The notes beneath the pieces are model-generated. The model saw nothing but the letters and a program-made list of their open reading frames with translations, was not told the DNA's origin and did not search any database. Shown piece by piece: positions 1-8,132 of a stretch of 64,000 bases of DNA. Numbering within the stretch: the stretch's first letter is position 1; each line of letters opens with the position of its first letter. The DNA is from Pseudonocardia endophytica (GTDB lineage Bacteria; Actinomycetota; Actinomycetes; Mycobacteriales; Pseudonocardiaceae). The DNA is taken from the NCBI RefSeq assembly GCF_004339565.1, contig NZ_SMFZ01000001.1:3224001-3288000 (forward strand). The letters are read 5' to 3'. Both the position numbers and the translations under genes were made by a program.

Positions 1-161
1 ACGAGCGGGCGTCCGAGCTGCTCGCCGAGCGCCGCGCCAAGGCGCCGCCGAAGAAGAAGGCCCCGGCGAAGCGCACCGCGGCCGCGAGCAAGACCGGCAC
101 CACGACGTCGAAGAAGGCTCCCGCGAAGCGCACCACGACGCGGAAGACGCCGGCGAAGTAA
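1..161 (+). CDS. topA: DNA topoisomerase I, C-terminal end (partial)
   Basis: Only the last 52 codons are present; the gene enters from the left edge and stops with TAA at 159-161. The visible peptide begins ERASELLAERRAKAP and runs into a basic tail of repeated KKAPAKRT-like blocks. Mycobacterial TopA ends with a very similar DERAAELLADRRA segment followed by a Lys/Ala/Pro tail, which in that family binds DNA and helps strand passage. The call rests on this remembered tail similarity, since the catalytic domain lies outside the window. A hairpin terminator follows directly. A penicillin-binding protein was considered but fits the tail less well. Confidence 0.75.
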   Translation, partial: ERASELLAERRAKAPPKKKAPAKRTAAASKTGTTTSKKAPAKRTTTRKTPAK

Positions 162-171
162 CCCCTCTCCG

Positions 172-224
172 CGAACGAGGGGCACCGTCGAGCAACGTCA
201 TTGCTCGAAGGTGCCCCTCGTTCG
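172..224. terminator. Long hairpin between convergent topA and yqeY-like gene
   Basis: An inverted repeat of about 24 bases per arm (CGAACGAGGGGCACC then GTCGAGCAA, with a five-base loop) sits between the two convergent stop codons, so it probably terminates both. The same design, with almost the same inner arm and loop, occurs after leuA at 41683-41735. Confidence 0.8.
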
Positions 225-238
225 TGTGGAGGTCGGGG

Positions 239-712
239 TCAGCCTGCGGCGAGCTGCTTCTTCACGGCGGCGGCGACCCGGCCGCCCTCGGCGCGCCCCT
301 CTGCGGCGGCGTTGGCCTTCTTCATCACCTGGCCCATCTGCCGCTGACCGGGCTTCTCACCGGTCTCCGCCTCGACGGCCGCGACGGCGTCGCGCGCCAG
401 CTGGTCCACCTCGTCGTCGGAGAGCTGGGTGGGGAGGTAGCGGGCCAGCACCTCGCCCTCCGCGCGCTCCCGCTCCGCCTGCTCGGCGCGGCCCGCGCCC
501 TCGAACGCCTCCGCGGACTCGGCGCGACGCTTCGTCTCCTTCGTGATGACGGAGCGCACCTCGTCGTCGGACAGCTCCTTCGCCGACGATCCCGCGACCT
601 CGGCGTTGCCGATCGCGGTCAGGGCCGAACGCAGGGTGGTACGGACGAGCTCGTCGCGGCTCTTCATGGCCGCCGTCAGGTCGGTCCGCAGCTGCTCCTT
701 GAGGGTGCTCAC
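239..712 (-). CDS. GatB/YqeY domain-containing protein
   Basis: The 157-residue product starts at a GTG (MSTLKEQLRTDLTAAMKSRD) and matches the YqeY family over its full usual length of about 150 residues. Typical features are the N-terminal helix with TLRSALTAI, the central KRRAESAEAFEGAGR segment, and the C-terminal GQVMKKANAAAEGRAEGGRV motif. The family resembles the tRNA-binding tail domain of GatB, but its cellular role is not established. The open frame continues far upstream antisense to the phosphoesterase, so the start was placed at the conserved N terminus. It is divergent from the metallophosphoesterase gene with a short shared promoter region. Confidence 0.85.
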   Translation of the reverse strand: MSTLKEQLRTDLTAAMKSRDELVRTTLRSALTAIGNAEVAGSSAKELSDDEVRSVITKETKRRAESAEAFEGAGRAEQAERERAEGEVLARYLPTQLSDDEVDQLARDAVAAVEAETGEKPGQRQMGQVMKKANAAAEGRAEGGRVAAAVKKQLAAG

Positions 713-757
713 GGCGTGCACGGTAGTGGACCGACGGCGGGACGTACGCTGGGATTC

Positions 758-1699
758 ATGCCTCGCGTCTCGTCTCCCCTGCGCGTTCTCGCCGGTCTGG
801 CCGCGGTCGGTGCCGCGACGCTGGCCTACGCGGCCGGGATCGAGCGACGGTGGTGGACGTTGCGCGAGACGGAGATCCCGGTGCTGGCGCCGGACGCGCG
901 CCCGCTCACGATCCTGCACGTCTCGGACCTGCACCTGACGCCGAACCAGCGCAGCAAGATCCGCTGGGTGTCCGAGCTGGACCGTCTCGACCCCGATCTG
1001 GTGGTCAACACCGGCGACAACCTGGCTCACCCGGGCGCGGTCCCCGGCGTGCTGACCGCGCTGGGCCCGCTGCTGGCCCGCCCGGGGGCGTTCGTGTTCG
1101 GCAGCAACGACTACTACGGCCCCACACCGAAGAACCCGGCCCGGTACCTGACGCCGAGGAACGAGCGGCGGATCCACGGCGAGCCCCTCCCGTGGACCGA
1201 CCTGAGGGCGGCGTTCCGCGAGCACGGCTGGGTCGACGCGACGCACTCCCGCCAGACGCTGACCGTCGACGGCCGCACGGTGTCCGTCGCCGGCGTCGAC
1301 GACCCGCATCTGAACCTCGACCGCTACACGCAGGTCTCCGGCCACGACCCGGACGCCGATCTGCGCCTCGGCCTGACCCATTCCCCCGAGCCGCGCGTGC
1401 TGGACGGCTTCGCCGCCGACGGCTACGATCTCGTGCTCGCCGGCCATACCCACGGCGGCCAGCTGCGCCTGCCGGGCTTCGGCGCGATCGTCACGAACTG
1501 CGGCATCGACCGCTCCCGCGCCCGCGGCGCGTCCCGGTGGGGCAGCCACACGCGCCTGCACGTCTCGGCGGGTCTGGGCACGTCCCCGTACGCGCCGGTC
1601 CGCTTCGCCTGCCCTCCGGAGGCGACCCTCGTGACGCTGGTCCCGCGACCCGCGCAGCCGTCGGATACCCGCGCGCGGGCGGCGGAAGGCGTCGGGTAG
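758..1699 (+). CDS. Metallophosphoesterase
   Basis: This 313-residue protein belongs to the calcineurin-like phosphoesterases. Metal-binding motifs are all visible: HVSDLH (54-59), NTGDN (84-88), GSND (115-118, the usual GNH[DE] position with Ser for Asn and Asn for His) and GHTHGG (229-234). A hydrophobic stretch at about 7-26 suggests an N-terminal membrane anchor with the catalytic domain outside or at the membrane. The layout matches membrane-anchored YkuE/Rv3683-type enzymes; the substrate is unknown. The ATG at 758 was chosen because it begins the anchor; the frame upstream is antisense to the YqeY-family gene. Confidence 0.85.
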   Translation: MPRVSSPLRVLAGLAAVGAATLAYAAGIERRWWTLRETEIPVLAPDARPLTILHVSDLHLTPNQRSKIRWVSELDRLDPDLVVNTGDNLAHPGAVPGVLTALGPLLARPGAFVFGSNDYYGPTPKNPARYLTPRNERRIHGEPLPWTDLRAAFREHGWVDATHSRQTLTVDGRTVSVAGVDDPHLNLDRYTQVSGHDPDADLRLGLTHSPEPRVLDGFAADGYDLVLAGHTHGGQLRLPGFGAIVTNCGIDRSRARGASRWGSHTRLHVSAGLGTSPYAPVRFACPPEATLVTLVPRPAQPSDTRARAAEGVG

Positions 1700-1732
1700 A
1701 GTTCCACACGGCTCGCGGGAGACTGCGATGCT

Positions 1733-1813
<81 letters not shown>

Positions 1814-1826
<13 letters not shown>

Positions 1827-1859
1827 GAGACTCGGAACACCGAGTGAGACCAGGGCCTT
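1814..1859. terminator. Terminator after tRNA-Pro (element-completed)
   Basis: The arms AAGGCCCTGGTC and GACCAGGGCCTT enclose a second small stem (ACTCGG/CCGAGT). The left arm lies inside the att repeat, while the right arm belongs to the integrated element, which therefore supplies its own completion of the tRNA terminator. Confidence 0.75.
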
Positions 1860-1897
1860 CGTCGCGTCCGACGGCCGCCGAGTGACTATCTGCGTGA

Positions 1898-3061
1898 CTA
1901 CCCCGCCTCATCGGGAAACAGCCGGTTCATGGCCGTCGCGCCGTCGTCGATCACCGGCCGGATCTGCTTCCGGTAGATCTGCTCGGTGACGGTGCTGCCG
2001 CCGGTGTGGCCGACCAGGCGTGCGATCTGGTCGATGGTCACGCCGCTGTCCGACAGCAGGGACACGAAGCTGTGCCGCAGCTCCCGGGGCGTCCACTCGG
2101 CGGCGGGCAGCCCGGCAGCCGTCAGGACCCGGCGGAAGCCGCGCCGGACGTTGGCCGCGTCCAGCTCCGTCCCGGTCTCGGAGGCGAACACGAGGCCGTT
2201 CTCCGTCCACCGCTCACAGGCCCGCGTGCGCTGGTGCACCTGGTCGGTGAGCCGGTTCCGCAGGATCTCGATGCACCGGGCCGGGAGCGCGACCGTGCGG
2301 CGGGACCGCCGGGTCTTCGTGTCGCCGTCCGCCCGGACCGAGCGCCACACGCGCATGTGCGGCGGGACCGGCGGATCGCCGTCGAGGTCGCCCTCCAGGT
2401 CGACGTGGTCCCACGTCAGTGCACGCAGCTCCTCGGTACGGGCGCCCGTCAGCAGCCCGAGCAAGGTGTAGGCGCCGTAGGTGGTGCGGTCGTCCTGGTC
2501 GAGGAGCGCCTTGGCCTGAGCAACCGTGAGCGCCCGAGACGGCCGGCCAGGCTGCCCGGTCGGAGTGCCGCACAGGAGCACGACGTTGCGGCGCACCTTG
2601 TCCCGGGCCTGAGCCCGCTTGACCGCCCGGAGCAGGATGGACCGGAGGTCCTGCAGGGTCCGCGTGCTCAGCGTGCGCGCTTTCTCCGCCAGCCAGCGGT
2701 CGACGTCCTCGGCCGACAGCTCGCGCAGCTTGCGAGCACCCAGCGCCGGGATGACGTGCTGCTCGGCGAGGAACCGCCGCGTCGTGATCGTGTTCTCCGA
2801 CCGGCCGGTGAGCCCGAACGCGAGCCAGTCCTCCACGGCCTGCCTGACCGTGTAGCCGTGCGGCTCGACCTGGTGCCCGTCCTCGGTGGCGCGAACGATC
2901 TCGCGCAGCTTGTTCTTCGCCTCGGTCTTGGTCCGCCCACTGGCCCGGCGCACGATCCGCTTTCCCGCCGGGGAGTAGCCCACCGTCACCGTCGCGATCC
3001 ACCGTTGCCGCGTCTCGTCCCAGTGCAGGCCGCCGTCACCGCGGGACCGCCGGGCCGTCAC
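1898..3061 (-). CDS. Tyrosine recombinase/integrase of the AICE
   Basis: The 387-residue enzyme would catalyse integration into and excision from tRNA-Pro. The N-terminal part (about 10-60) is an arm-binding-like region rich in WIATVTVGYSPAGKR, residues 70-160 form the core-binding domain, and the C-terminal half is catalytic. Catalytic residues visible are R208 (TGARTEELRAL), the RELRH block (326-330), H352 (VGHTGG) and Y363 (IYRKQIRP). The first position of the usual HxxR box is Arg here, which I recall as common in this actinobacterial family. Its ATG overlaps the xis stop by 4 bases (ATGA), and it ends 72 bp from attL. Confidence 0.92.
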   Translation of the reverse strand: MTARRSRGDGGLHWDETRQRWIATVTVGYSPAGKRIVRRASGRTKTEAKNKLREIVRATEDGHQVEPHGYTVRQAVEDWLAFGLTGRSENTITTRRFLAEQHVIPALGARKLRELSAEDVDRWLAEKARTLSTRTLQDLRSILLRAVKRAQARDKVRRNVVLLCGTPTGQPGRPSRALTVAQAKALLDQDDRTTYGAYTLLGLLTGARTEELRALTWDHVDLEGDLDGDPPVPPHMRVWRSVRADGDTKTRRSRRTVALPARCIEILRNRLTDQVHQRTRACERWTENGLVFASETGTELDAANVRRGFRRVLTAAGLPAAEWTPRELRHSFVSLLSDSGVTIDQIARLVGHTGGSTVTEQIYRKQIRPVIDDGATAMNRLFPDEAG

Positions 3062-3276
3062 GATGCCCTCCCGAACGGCTCGCGCTCGGCCTCACGCTCC
3101 AGCAGCGCCACGTACTCGGCGATCGCGGCCGCGGGGACCAGGCGGGTCCGCCCCTCTCGCACCGAGCGCAGCCGCCCCGACCGCAGCAGCTCGTAGACGA
3201 CGCTTCGGCTCAGCGACAGCGCCGTCATGGCCTCGGTGACCCGGTAGAGCTTCCGATCCGTCGTCGCCGTCGTCAT
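3058..3276 (-). CDS. xis: Excisionase-like helix-turn-helix protein
   Basis: The 72-residue protein has one winged-helix/MerR-like DNA-binding domain (LYRVTEAMTALSLSRSVVYE, then LLRSGRLRSVREGRTRLVPA), typical of helix_turn_helix_17 excisionases. It would bend attachment-site DNA and drive the integrase toward excision. It lies between rep and int, overlapping int by 4 bases; its ATG also overlaps the rep stop (TGA at 3273-3275). The rep-xis-int order is that of pSAM2. The start is the ATG at 3276, since the longer open frame upstream is a shadow of rep. Confidence 0.85.
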   Translation of the reverse strand: MTTATTDRKLYRVTEAMTALSLSRSVVYELLRSGRLRSVREGRTRLVPAAAIAEYVALLEREAEREPFGRAS

Positions 3277-4658
3277 GTCGCCCTCCCGGCGCCGGTGGTC
3301 CGCTGTGCCCGGAACCGTTCCGAGATCCCCTGTGCGACGTCCCGTTCGGCGTCGTTGTGGTGACCGATGTGGACGACCGACCAGTCGTTGACGACCGTGA
3401 TCGTCGTGAGGTCCGGGGCGATGTCGTTCGGGTCGTCGGTGTCGCGGTCGATCTCGCGCAGCGTCTCGACCAGCCGCCACACCCGCCGCTCGCCCCGGAT
3501 GGCGCGGAACGTCGTCGAGTAGGCACGGGACTTGGTCAGGAAGTGCCCGCGAAACCCGAGCATGTGCGCCCACCGCCGCAGGTTCAGTCCGTCGTAAGCC
3601 TCCAGGCCGCCGAGCTGCCAGGCGGTCTCGATCATGCGCCGGTGGTGGTCACTGATGTTCAGGTGCGCGACGTGGGCGATGTCGCGGATCGGCCGATCGG
3701 TGGCCTCGGACTTGCCGGTGCCCTTGGTGGCGTACTTGGCCACATAGGCAGCGAGCGCGGCATCGGTGATCTCGCCGGTGGCCCGGTCCTCGAGCTGGTC
3801 CCGTGCGGCCGGGGTGATGGGCCGGATGTCCACCTGACGGCCCCACGCGAGCGTGAGCGCATCGCCGTCCGGTCGGGCGACGACCAGAGCTGCCGTGTCC
3901 ACAGCGGCCCGGATCGCGGCGTTCAGCCCTTCCGCGTTGACACCAGTCGGCGGCGCCGTGGTCGGACCATCCGGGCCGTCGAGCCGGACTACGGCGTGGA
4001 AGTGGACCATGCCGCGCCGCTGGTACTCGGCGACCTTGGCGTAGGACAGCCGGGCGTAGTCGCGGAAGTCCCGCACCCGGACGCCGAGCATCCCGGCCAG
4101 CGCCCGCCGCAGCGCGATGACGAACCGGTTCCACAGCGCGCCCGCGTGGGCCTGCCAGAGGACCGCACCGGTGTAGTCGTAGCCGTCCGGATCGATCGGT
4201 GTGCCGAGCCGGGTGTCATGCTCTCGGTGCTTCTCCCCGCAGCCGCACGGCACGACCCTGGCCCGCGCGGAGAGTCTCCGGGAGTGCACCGGGCCGAACG
4301 AGGGTGCGGTGAGCGTGACGAAGGCCCGCGGGTGAGTCGCGACGGTCTCCGGGACGCCCTTGGTTCCGCCGGCCATTCCGGGCCGGACGAGGTGGTAGGC
4401 GTCGGAGGCGTATCGGTCCGAGCAGGCCGCGCAGACGCTCGCGCGCCGGTTGCCGCACGGGGCCAGGATGCGGCCCTCTCGTTCGGTGAGGACGGCGCCG
4501 TCGCGGTCCAGCACGCGGGACGAGCCGTCAAGGTGGATCGGTGCGGCGCATCCGCGGGTTGCGGTGACCTGGGCGCGCCAGGTCTGAAAGTCGGGAGAGC
4601 GCAGCAGCTTGGACAGGGCGGCGCCCTCGTGGTCGGTGGTGTGCAGGGTGCTGGTCAT
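3273..4658 (-). CDS. RepSA-type replication initiator
   Basis: The 461-residue protein resembles the RepSA family that starts rolling-circle replication of excised AICEs. Visible features are an N-terminal cysteine-rich stretch (CGNRRASVCAACSDR, later CGCGEKHREH), which probably binds zinc, and a histidine motif MVHFHAVVRLDG with the HUH-like pattern (histidines separated by one hydrophobic residue). A later AAYVAKYATKGTGK segment is also typical and may hold the nicking tyrosine. The ATG at 4658 has a GGAG 5 bases upstream and was preferred. An ATG at 4676 overlaps the upstream stop (ATGA) and could be used by coupling. Confidence 0.82.
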   Translation of the reverse strand: MTSTLHTTDHEGAALSKLLRSPDFQTWRAQVTATRGCAAPIHLDGSSRVLDRDGAVLTEREGRILAPCGNRRASVCAACSDRYASDAYHLVRPGMAGGTKGVPETVATHPRAFVTLTAPSFGPVHSRRLSARARVVPCGCGEKHREHDTRLGTPIDPDGYDYTGAVLWQAHAGALWNRFVIALRRALAGMLGVRVRDFRDYARLSYAKVAEYQRRGMVHFHAVVRLDGPDGPTTAPPTGVNAEGLNAAIRAAVDTAALVVARPDGDALTLAWGRQVDIRPITPAARDQLEDRATGEITDAALAAYVAKYATKGTGKSEATDRPIRDIAHVAHLNISDHHRRMIETAWQLGGLEAYDGLNLRRWAHMLGFRGHFLTKSRAYSTTFRAIRGERRVWRLVETLREIDRDTDDPNDIAPDLTTITVVNDWSVVHIGHHNDAERDVAQGISERFRAQRTTGAGRAT

Positions 4659-4672
4659 GGTGTCTCCGTGGG

Positions 4673-5389
4673 TCATCGGCCGAGCTGCCGGTCGCGGGCG
4701 GTGCGCGGAGGCGGGGCGTTGCCGTCGCGTTCTTCGCGCCGGTCGATCTCGATCGGGCCGGGCCGGTAGCCGTGGTGGCGGGCGAGCATCTGCGCGCCTG
4801 CGCGGTAGGAGGAGGCGCGGCCGACGACGTGCCCGAACTCGGTTTCGACGACATAGCGGCCGTTGTCGCGGAGCAGCTCGCCGCCGAACTCGCGGCAGGT
4901 GAGCAGTCCTCGCCCAGGCCGGACGACGTCGACCACGATGGGGCCGCTGGTCTGCTCCTCGTCCGGCTTCGGCGCCTGCCGAGCTCCGGGCGGCAGGGGC
5001 CGCAGGTTCGACCACCGGGTGGCCATCTCACGGCTGCGCTTCGGGACGAGAACCGAGCGGGCCGGACCGGTGTGCCCGCGGTGGGTGATCGTGTGGTTCC
5101 CGCCGAGCTCCAGTAGCCCGCCGTCGAGCAGCTGCCCGACCGTGTCGGCTTCGTAGCGAGGTACCTCGTCGACGGCACCACTGTTCGCCGGGTCGACCCG
5201 GAACACCCGGCCGGACCGCTCCACGATCCGATAGCCGGGATCCTGAGCCAGCCGCAGCACTGAGGCGACGAGTTCGACGTCCTGAGTCGCCGCGGTCGAG
5301 GCGGCGCCGCGGTCGGCGGGAACGGTGACCGGCTCACCGAAGAGGGCACCCTGCTCGACGGAGGTGGCCGGGTCCGTCTGGGTGGTCAT
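4673..5389 (-). CDS. AICE protein of unknown function
   Basis: I do not recognise this 238-residue protein. It starts MTTQTDPATSVEQGALFGEP and is probably soluble and hydrophilic, with a conserved-looking C-terminal part (VVDVVRPGRGLLTCREFGG, then YVVETEFGHVVGRASSYRAG) that could form a small beta-rich domain. It sits between a small membrane protein and rep. Its ATG overlaps the previous stop by 4 bases, and its TGA overlaps the alternative rep start, so it is a coupled member of the translocase-to-int transcript. Position suggests a role in replication or transfer, but no motif supports a specific function. Confidence 0.7.
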   Translation of the reverse strand: MTTQTDPATSVEQGALFGEPVTVPADRGAASTAATQDVELVASVLRLAQDPGYRIVERSGRVFRVDPANSGAVDEVPRYEADTVGQLLDGGLLELGGNHTITHRGHTGPARSVLVPKRSREMATRWSNLRPLPPGARQAPKPDEEQTSGPIVVDVVRPGRGLLTCREFGGELLRDNGRYVVETEFGHVVGRASSYRAGAQMLARHHGYRPGPIEIDRREERDGNAPPPRTARDRQLGR

Positions 5390-5601
5390 CGCGCCCACCA
5401 CCACTCGCCGCGGGCCTGCCAGGCCCACTCACGGACGAGCTGGCGGATCAGCGCCCACTCGATCAACCCGGCGCCGATGGCGGCGGTCCAGAACCAGCCG
5501 GAGCCGGTGCCGAACCACAGCCAGACGCCGCCGACGACGAGGACCAGGAGCATGGTGAACTTGAGCCAGGTACGGAGGACCCATCCGGTTGTGCTGATCA
5601 C
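5386..5601 (-). CDS. Small membrane protein of the AICE transfer operon
   Basis: The 71-residue product (MISTTGWVLRTWLKFTMLLV...) has two probable membrane segments: about 11-26 (TMLLVLVVGGVWLWFG) and about 32-50 (FWTAAIGAGLIEWALI). It starts at a GTG that overlaps the translocase stop (GTGA) and ends overlapping the next ATG. Small two-helix proteins at this place in AICEs are often compared with Spd (spread) proteins, which help plasmid movement within mycelium. That role is an inference from position and topology only. Confidence 0.65.
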   Translation of the reverse strand: MISTTGWVLRTWLKFTMLLVLVVGGVWLWFGTGSGWFWTAAIGAGLIEWALIRQLVREWAWQARGEWWWAR

Positions 5602-7052
5602 GACGCACCCCAGACCGAGCCGTTGCCGTCCTGGTCCCCATCGTTGTCGGGGTACAGGTCGATCACGTCCGCGTCCCGCGGGGTGCAGCGCGCCACCAGC
5701 TCGGCGATGTCCTCGTCGGACACGTAGGCGGCCCGGAACCGGATCGGCAGCCGGGATCCGGCGTCGATGACGAACCCGATGCCCGCGTGGCGTGCGTCGC
5801 ACGGGATCTCGTCCGCGAGCGCGCCCCGCTCCCTCGCGCCGTCGCCGAGGGCCATGTCCACATGCGACGCGGCGGTGACGGCGAGGCAGATCCGCTGGGT
5901 GAACAGCTCCCGGACGTCGAGGACGTCCTTGGTGGGCTCCTGCAGGTAGCCCTGCACGGTGAACAGCGACGCCCGGCCCTGGGTCATGATCTCCGCCAAC
6001 AGGCGTAGTGCTTCGCGGGTGATCTGCCGGTCGGCGTAGGCGGTGAGCATCGCCATCTCGTCGACCATCAGCATCTCCACCGGCGTCTCCACCGACGGTG
6101 TGCAGGAGCGCAGCCCGTTGTCACGCATCCACTCCTGACGTGCCTTCATGGCGTCTCGGAAGTCGGTCAGCAGCGCCAGCGCGTCCTCCGGGGTGGTGGC
6201 GTAGCGGGTGAACAGGGGTGCGCCCTGCTCGGTCTCTACGCCGCCCTTGAGGTCGATCATGTGGACCCGGACAACGCCCTCGCGGATGCATGGTCCGCAG
6301 GCGCGCAGGGTGCCCCACATGACCGAGCCCTTGCCGGAGCCGGTGTTGCCGATGACCACCCGATGCCCGCGCACGATCGAGATCACAAACGCTTCGCCGT
6401 GCTCGTTATCGCCGATCTCCAGTGCCGACAGGTCCACCTCATCCGCGCTGGCCGGGATGTCGGGTGCCGGGATGACGCGGTCGAACGGCAGCTCGCGCTC
6501 CACGACCAGGGCGACGACACCGGGCCGAGCCCGGGACACGGCGACCCGGTGCGCGATCAGCGCCTCCGCCAGGACCGGCGCGTGCTCCTGCCAGTGGGTG
6601 AGGTCCTGGCCGCGCACCATCCGCACCAACAGGGTGTCGATCGTCGGTGTGGACGAACGGACCCGCATCACCCGCGGGACGAGCGTCTCGCCGTTGTGCC
6701 GGTGCTCGCGGGTCAGACCGCAGTCGGACAGCAGGGAGGCCCAGCGGCGGCCGCGGTAGGTCGTCCAGCGCCGCCAGGTCGCCCGGACGTGCGGACCGAT
6801 GTGCCGGTCGAAGGAGGCCGGGTGCCCGCGCCACCAGCCGACCACCAGCACGGCCAGGACGCTGTAGCCGGCCAGAGTGGCGACTGGGCCGACGAGCACG
6901 AGCAGGGTCACGGCCAGGGCCGGGTGGAGCAGGAACAGTGGGTGGCGCAGGAGCCAGCCCAGGGCCCGCCACTCGCGGCCGGGCGGTCGGTGGGACCGGC
7001 GCACGGGTGTGCGGGCCGGGCCGGTCATCAGGGTTGCACTACGCTTGTTCAT
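5598..7052 (-). CDS. FtsK/SpoIIIE-like DNA translocase (TraB/TraSA type)
   Basis: The 484-residue protein is the likely single conjugation protein of the element: a hexameric ATPase that pumps double-stranded DNA between hyphae. Two membrane helices lie at about 36-75 (FLLHPALAVTLLVLVGPVATL, AGYSVLAVLVVGWW). The motor domain has Walker A GNTGSGKGS (235-243) and Walker B MLMVDEM (327-333), followed by ITREALRLLAEIMTQGRASLF, typical of actinomycete TraSA proteins. It is the first gene of the overlapping run down to int. A strong hairpin at 7082-7126 separates it from the upstream small genes. Confidence 0.88.
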   Translation of the reverse strand: MNKRSATLMTGPARTPVRRSHRPPGREWRALGWLLRHPLFLLHPALAVTLLVLVGPVATLAGYSVLAVLVVGWWRGHPASFDRHIGPHVRATWRRWTTYRGRRWASLLSDCGLTREHRHNGETLVPRVMRVRSSTPTIDTLLVRMVRGQDLTHWQEHAPVLAEALIAHRVAVSRARPGVVALVVERELPFDRVIPAPDIPASADEVDLSALEIGDNEHGEAFVISIVRGHRVVIGNTGSGKGSVMWGTLRACGPCIREGVVRVHMIDLKGGVETEQGAPLFTRYATTPEDALALLTDFRDAMKARQEWMRDNGLRSCTPSVETPVEMLMVDEMAMLTAYADRQITREALRLLAEIMTQGRASLFTVQGYLQEPTKDVLDVRELFTQRICLAVTAASHVDMALGDGARERGALADEIPCDARHAGIGFVIDAGSRLPIRFRAAYVSDEDIAELVARCTPRDADVIDLYPDNDGDQDGNGSVWGAS

Positions 7053-7081
7053 CGCTACCAGTCCTCATCAGTTCGGGTAGC

Positions 7082-7126
7082 GGGGTGCCCGTGCCGGACT
7101 CCGCCAAGAATTCGCGCGGGCACCCC
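7082..7126. terminator. Hairpin upstream of the translocase gene
   Basis: Perfect arms GGGGTGCCCG (7082-7091) and CGGGCACCCC (7117-7126) enclose a 25-base loop between the 61-residue gene and the translocase. No T-run follows on the minus strand, so it may be an attenuator or RNA-processing site rather than a full terminator. Confidence 0.5.
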
Positions 7127-7139
7127 ACCAACAGATTCG

Positions 7140-7325
7140 TTACTTGTTGTCCTTGCGCATGACCGGCCGGGCCGCGTCGAGCATCGTTGTCGCCGCCGCG
7201 ACGTCACGGGCCAGGTTGTCGTGGGTCTTCTTGAAACTGCCGCGTCGGATCGGAATTCCACGCATCGCCTCTCGTAGCTGACGCATTGACGCGTCGAGTT
7301 CGTCGATCAGTCGGTCCGCATCCAT
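7140..7325 (-). CDS. Small hypothetical AICE protein
   Basis: The 61-residue protein MDADRLIDELDASMRQLREA... is predicted helical and charged, with heptad-like spacing of hydrophobic residues in its first 25 residues, and ends in a basic KDNK. I do not recognise the family. It is spaced 3 bases after the next upstream gene, so the two are probably cotranscribed. Confidence 0.5.
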   Translation of the reverse strand: MDADRLIDELDASMRQLREAMRGIPIRRGSFKKTHDNLARDVAAATTMLDAARPVMRKDNK

Positions 7326-7328
7326 CGC

Positions 7329-7655
7329 CTATCGCCTCCAGTCCTTCGCGATCAGTTCCGGCTCGAAGCGCTTGGCCTGGGCGGAGACGATCCGCAGCGA
7401 CGCGCGGCACTTCTTGATTGCCGCCCGGACCTCGCTCGCGGTCGCAACGTTCCAGTGCCGCTGTCCCGCTGGACGCTGTTTGGTGTCATCGGCCGCCTTG
7501 GCCGCCTTCTCCGCATCAGCCAGGGCGTCCCCGACCCGCTGGAGCGCCGCCCAGAAGTCACCGAACCGGGCCAGCGCCCGACGGTTGGCCCGTCTGACCT
7601 GCCATCCCCGAGCCGCACGAGCCCCGGACCGGACCGCGGTTCCTGCCGTGGTCAT
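7329..7655 (-). CDS. Hypothetical AICE protein, helical and basic
   Basis: The 108-residue product begins MTTAGTAVRSGARAARGWQV and is rich in Arg, Lys and Ala, with an Ala-rich helical middle (ALADAEKAAKAADDTK) and a basic C-terminal half (IKKCRASLRIVSAQAKRF). No membrane segment or known motif is seen. It follows the 64-residue gene by 3 bases and precedes the 61-residue gene by 3 bases, so all three form one transcript. The basic composition would suit nucleic-acid binding, but this is a guess. Confidence 0.5.
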   Translation of the reverse strand: MTTAGTAVRSGARAARGWQVRRANRRALARFGDFWAALQRVGDALADAEKAAKAADDTKQRPAGQRHWNVATASEVRAAIKKCRASLRIVSAQAKRFEPELIAKDWRR

Positions 7656-7658
7656 CGC

Positions 7659-7853
7659 CTACACGCCCTTCCGGATCGCGACCTGAGCCAGCCGCAGCCC
7701 CTCGGCCACACCGGCCCGCCAGGCCTGCTCGGTGGGGATCACCGGGCCGTCGTGACGGGTCCAGGTCCGCCGCTCACGCTCCAGACGCCGCACCAGCCGA
7801 CCCACTCCCGTGGTCATCCGCCGCCTGGTCGCCGTGTTCGTCGCCGCGCTCAT
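7659..7853 (-). CDS. Small hypothetical AICE protein
   Basis: The 64-residue protein starts MSAATNTATRRRMTTGVGRL and is strongly basic in its first half (RRLERERRTWTRH). The family is not recognised. The ATG at 7853 overlaps the stop of the upstream zinc-finger gene by 4 bases, which supports this start over longer in-frame alternatives. An internal ATG (MTTGVGRL) is also possible. Confidence 0.5.
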   Translation of the reverse strand: MSAATNTATRRRMTTGVGRLVRRLERERRTWTRHDGPVIPTEQAWRAGVAEGLRLAQVAIRKGV

Positions 7854-8041
7854 GTCGTCGCCTCCGTTCCGATCAGCGCGCCCTCGTCGCCGATCTCGCC
7901 GTCTCCGAAACAGCCGGGGCATTGGCCCGAGCCGTTGCATGCCTCGCACTCGATTCCCGGCGACGGGAATTCGCCGAGGAAATCGCCGTAGCCGTCACAC
8001 ACGTCGCAGGCGCGGCTACCGTTGCACTCGTTGCAGATCAT
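7850..8041 (-). CDS. Small cysteine-rich protein with DnaJ-like CxxC motifs
   Basis: The 63-residue protein begins MICNECNGSRACDVCDGYGD and contains four CxxC pairs: CNEC, CDVC, CEAC and CPGC. Two have the CxxCxG form of the DnaJ central zinc-finger domain (CNECNGS, CEACNGSG). It therefore probably binds two zinc ions, but it has no J domain and is too short to be a chaperone. ATG 8041 was preferred to an in-frame GTG at 8080, because the cysteine module starts there. Such zinc ribbons are frequent in actinobacterial mobile elements; function unknown. Confidence 0.6.
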   Translation of the reverse strand: MICNECNGSRACDVCDGYGDFLGEFPSPGIECEACNGSGQCPGCFGDGEIGDEGALIGTEATT

Positions 8042-8132
8042 CGATCCACCCGCAGTTTCGGGCACAGCACGGCCCACCACACCAATCCAGCAATTTGCGA
8101 ATCAGTGCGTCAGAGTCGTGCAGTGCGTCAGA

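Noticed and set aside
1..161. C terminus of a penicillin-binding protein
   Set aside because: The ERASELLAERRAK segment before the basic tail fits the TopA C terminus better; not fully excluded, because the catalytic part is outside the window.
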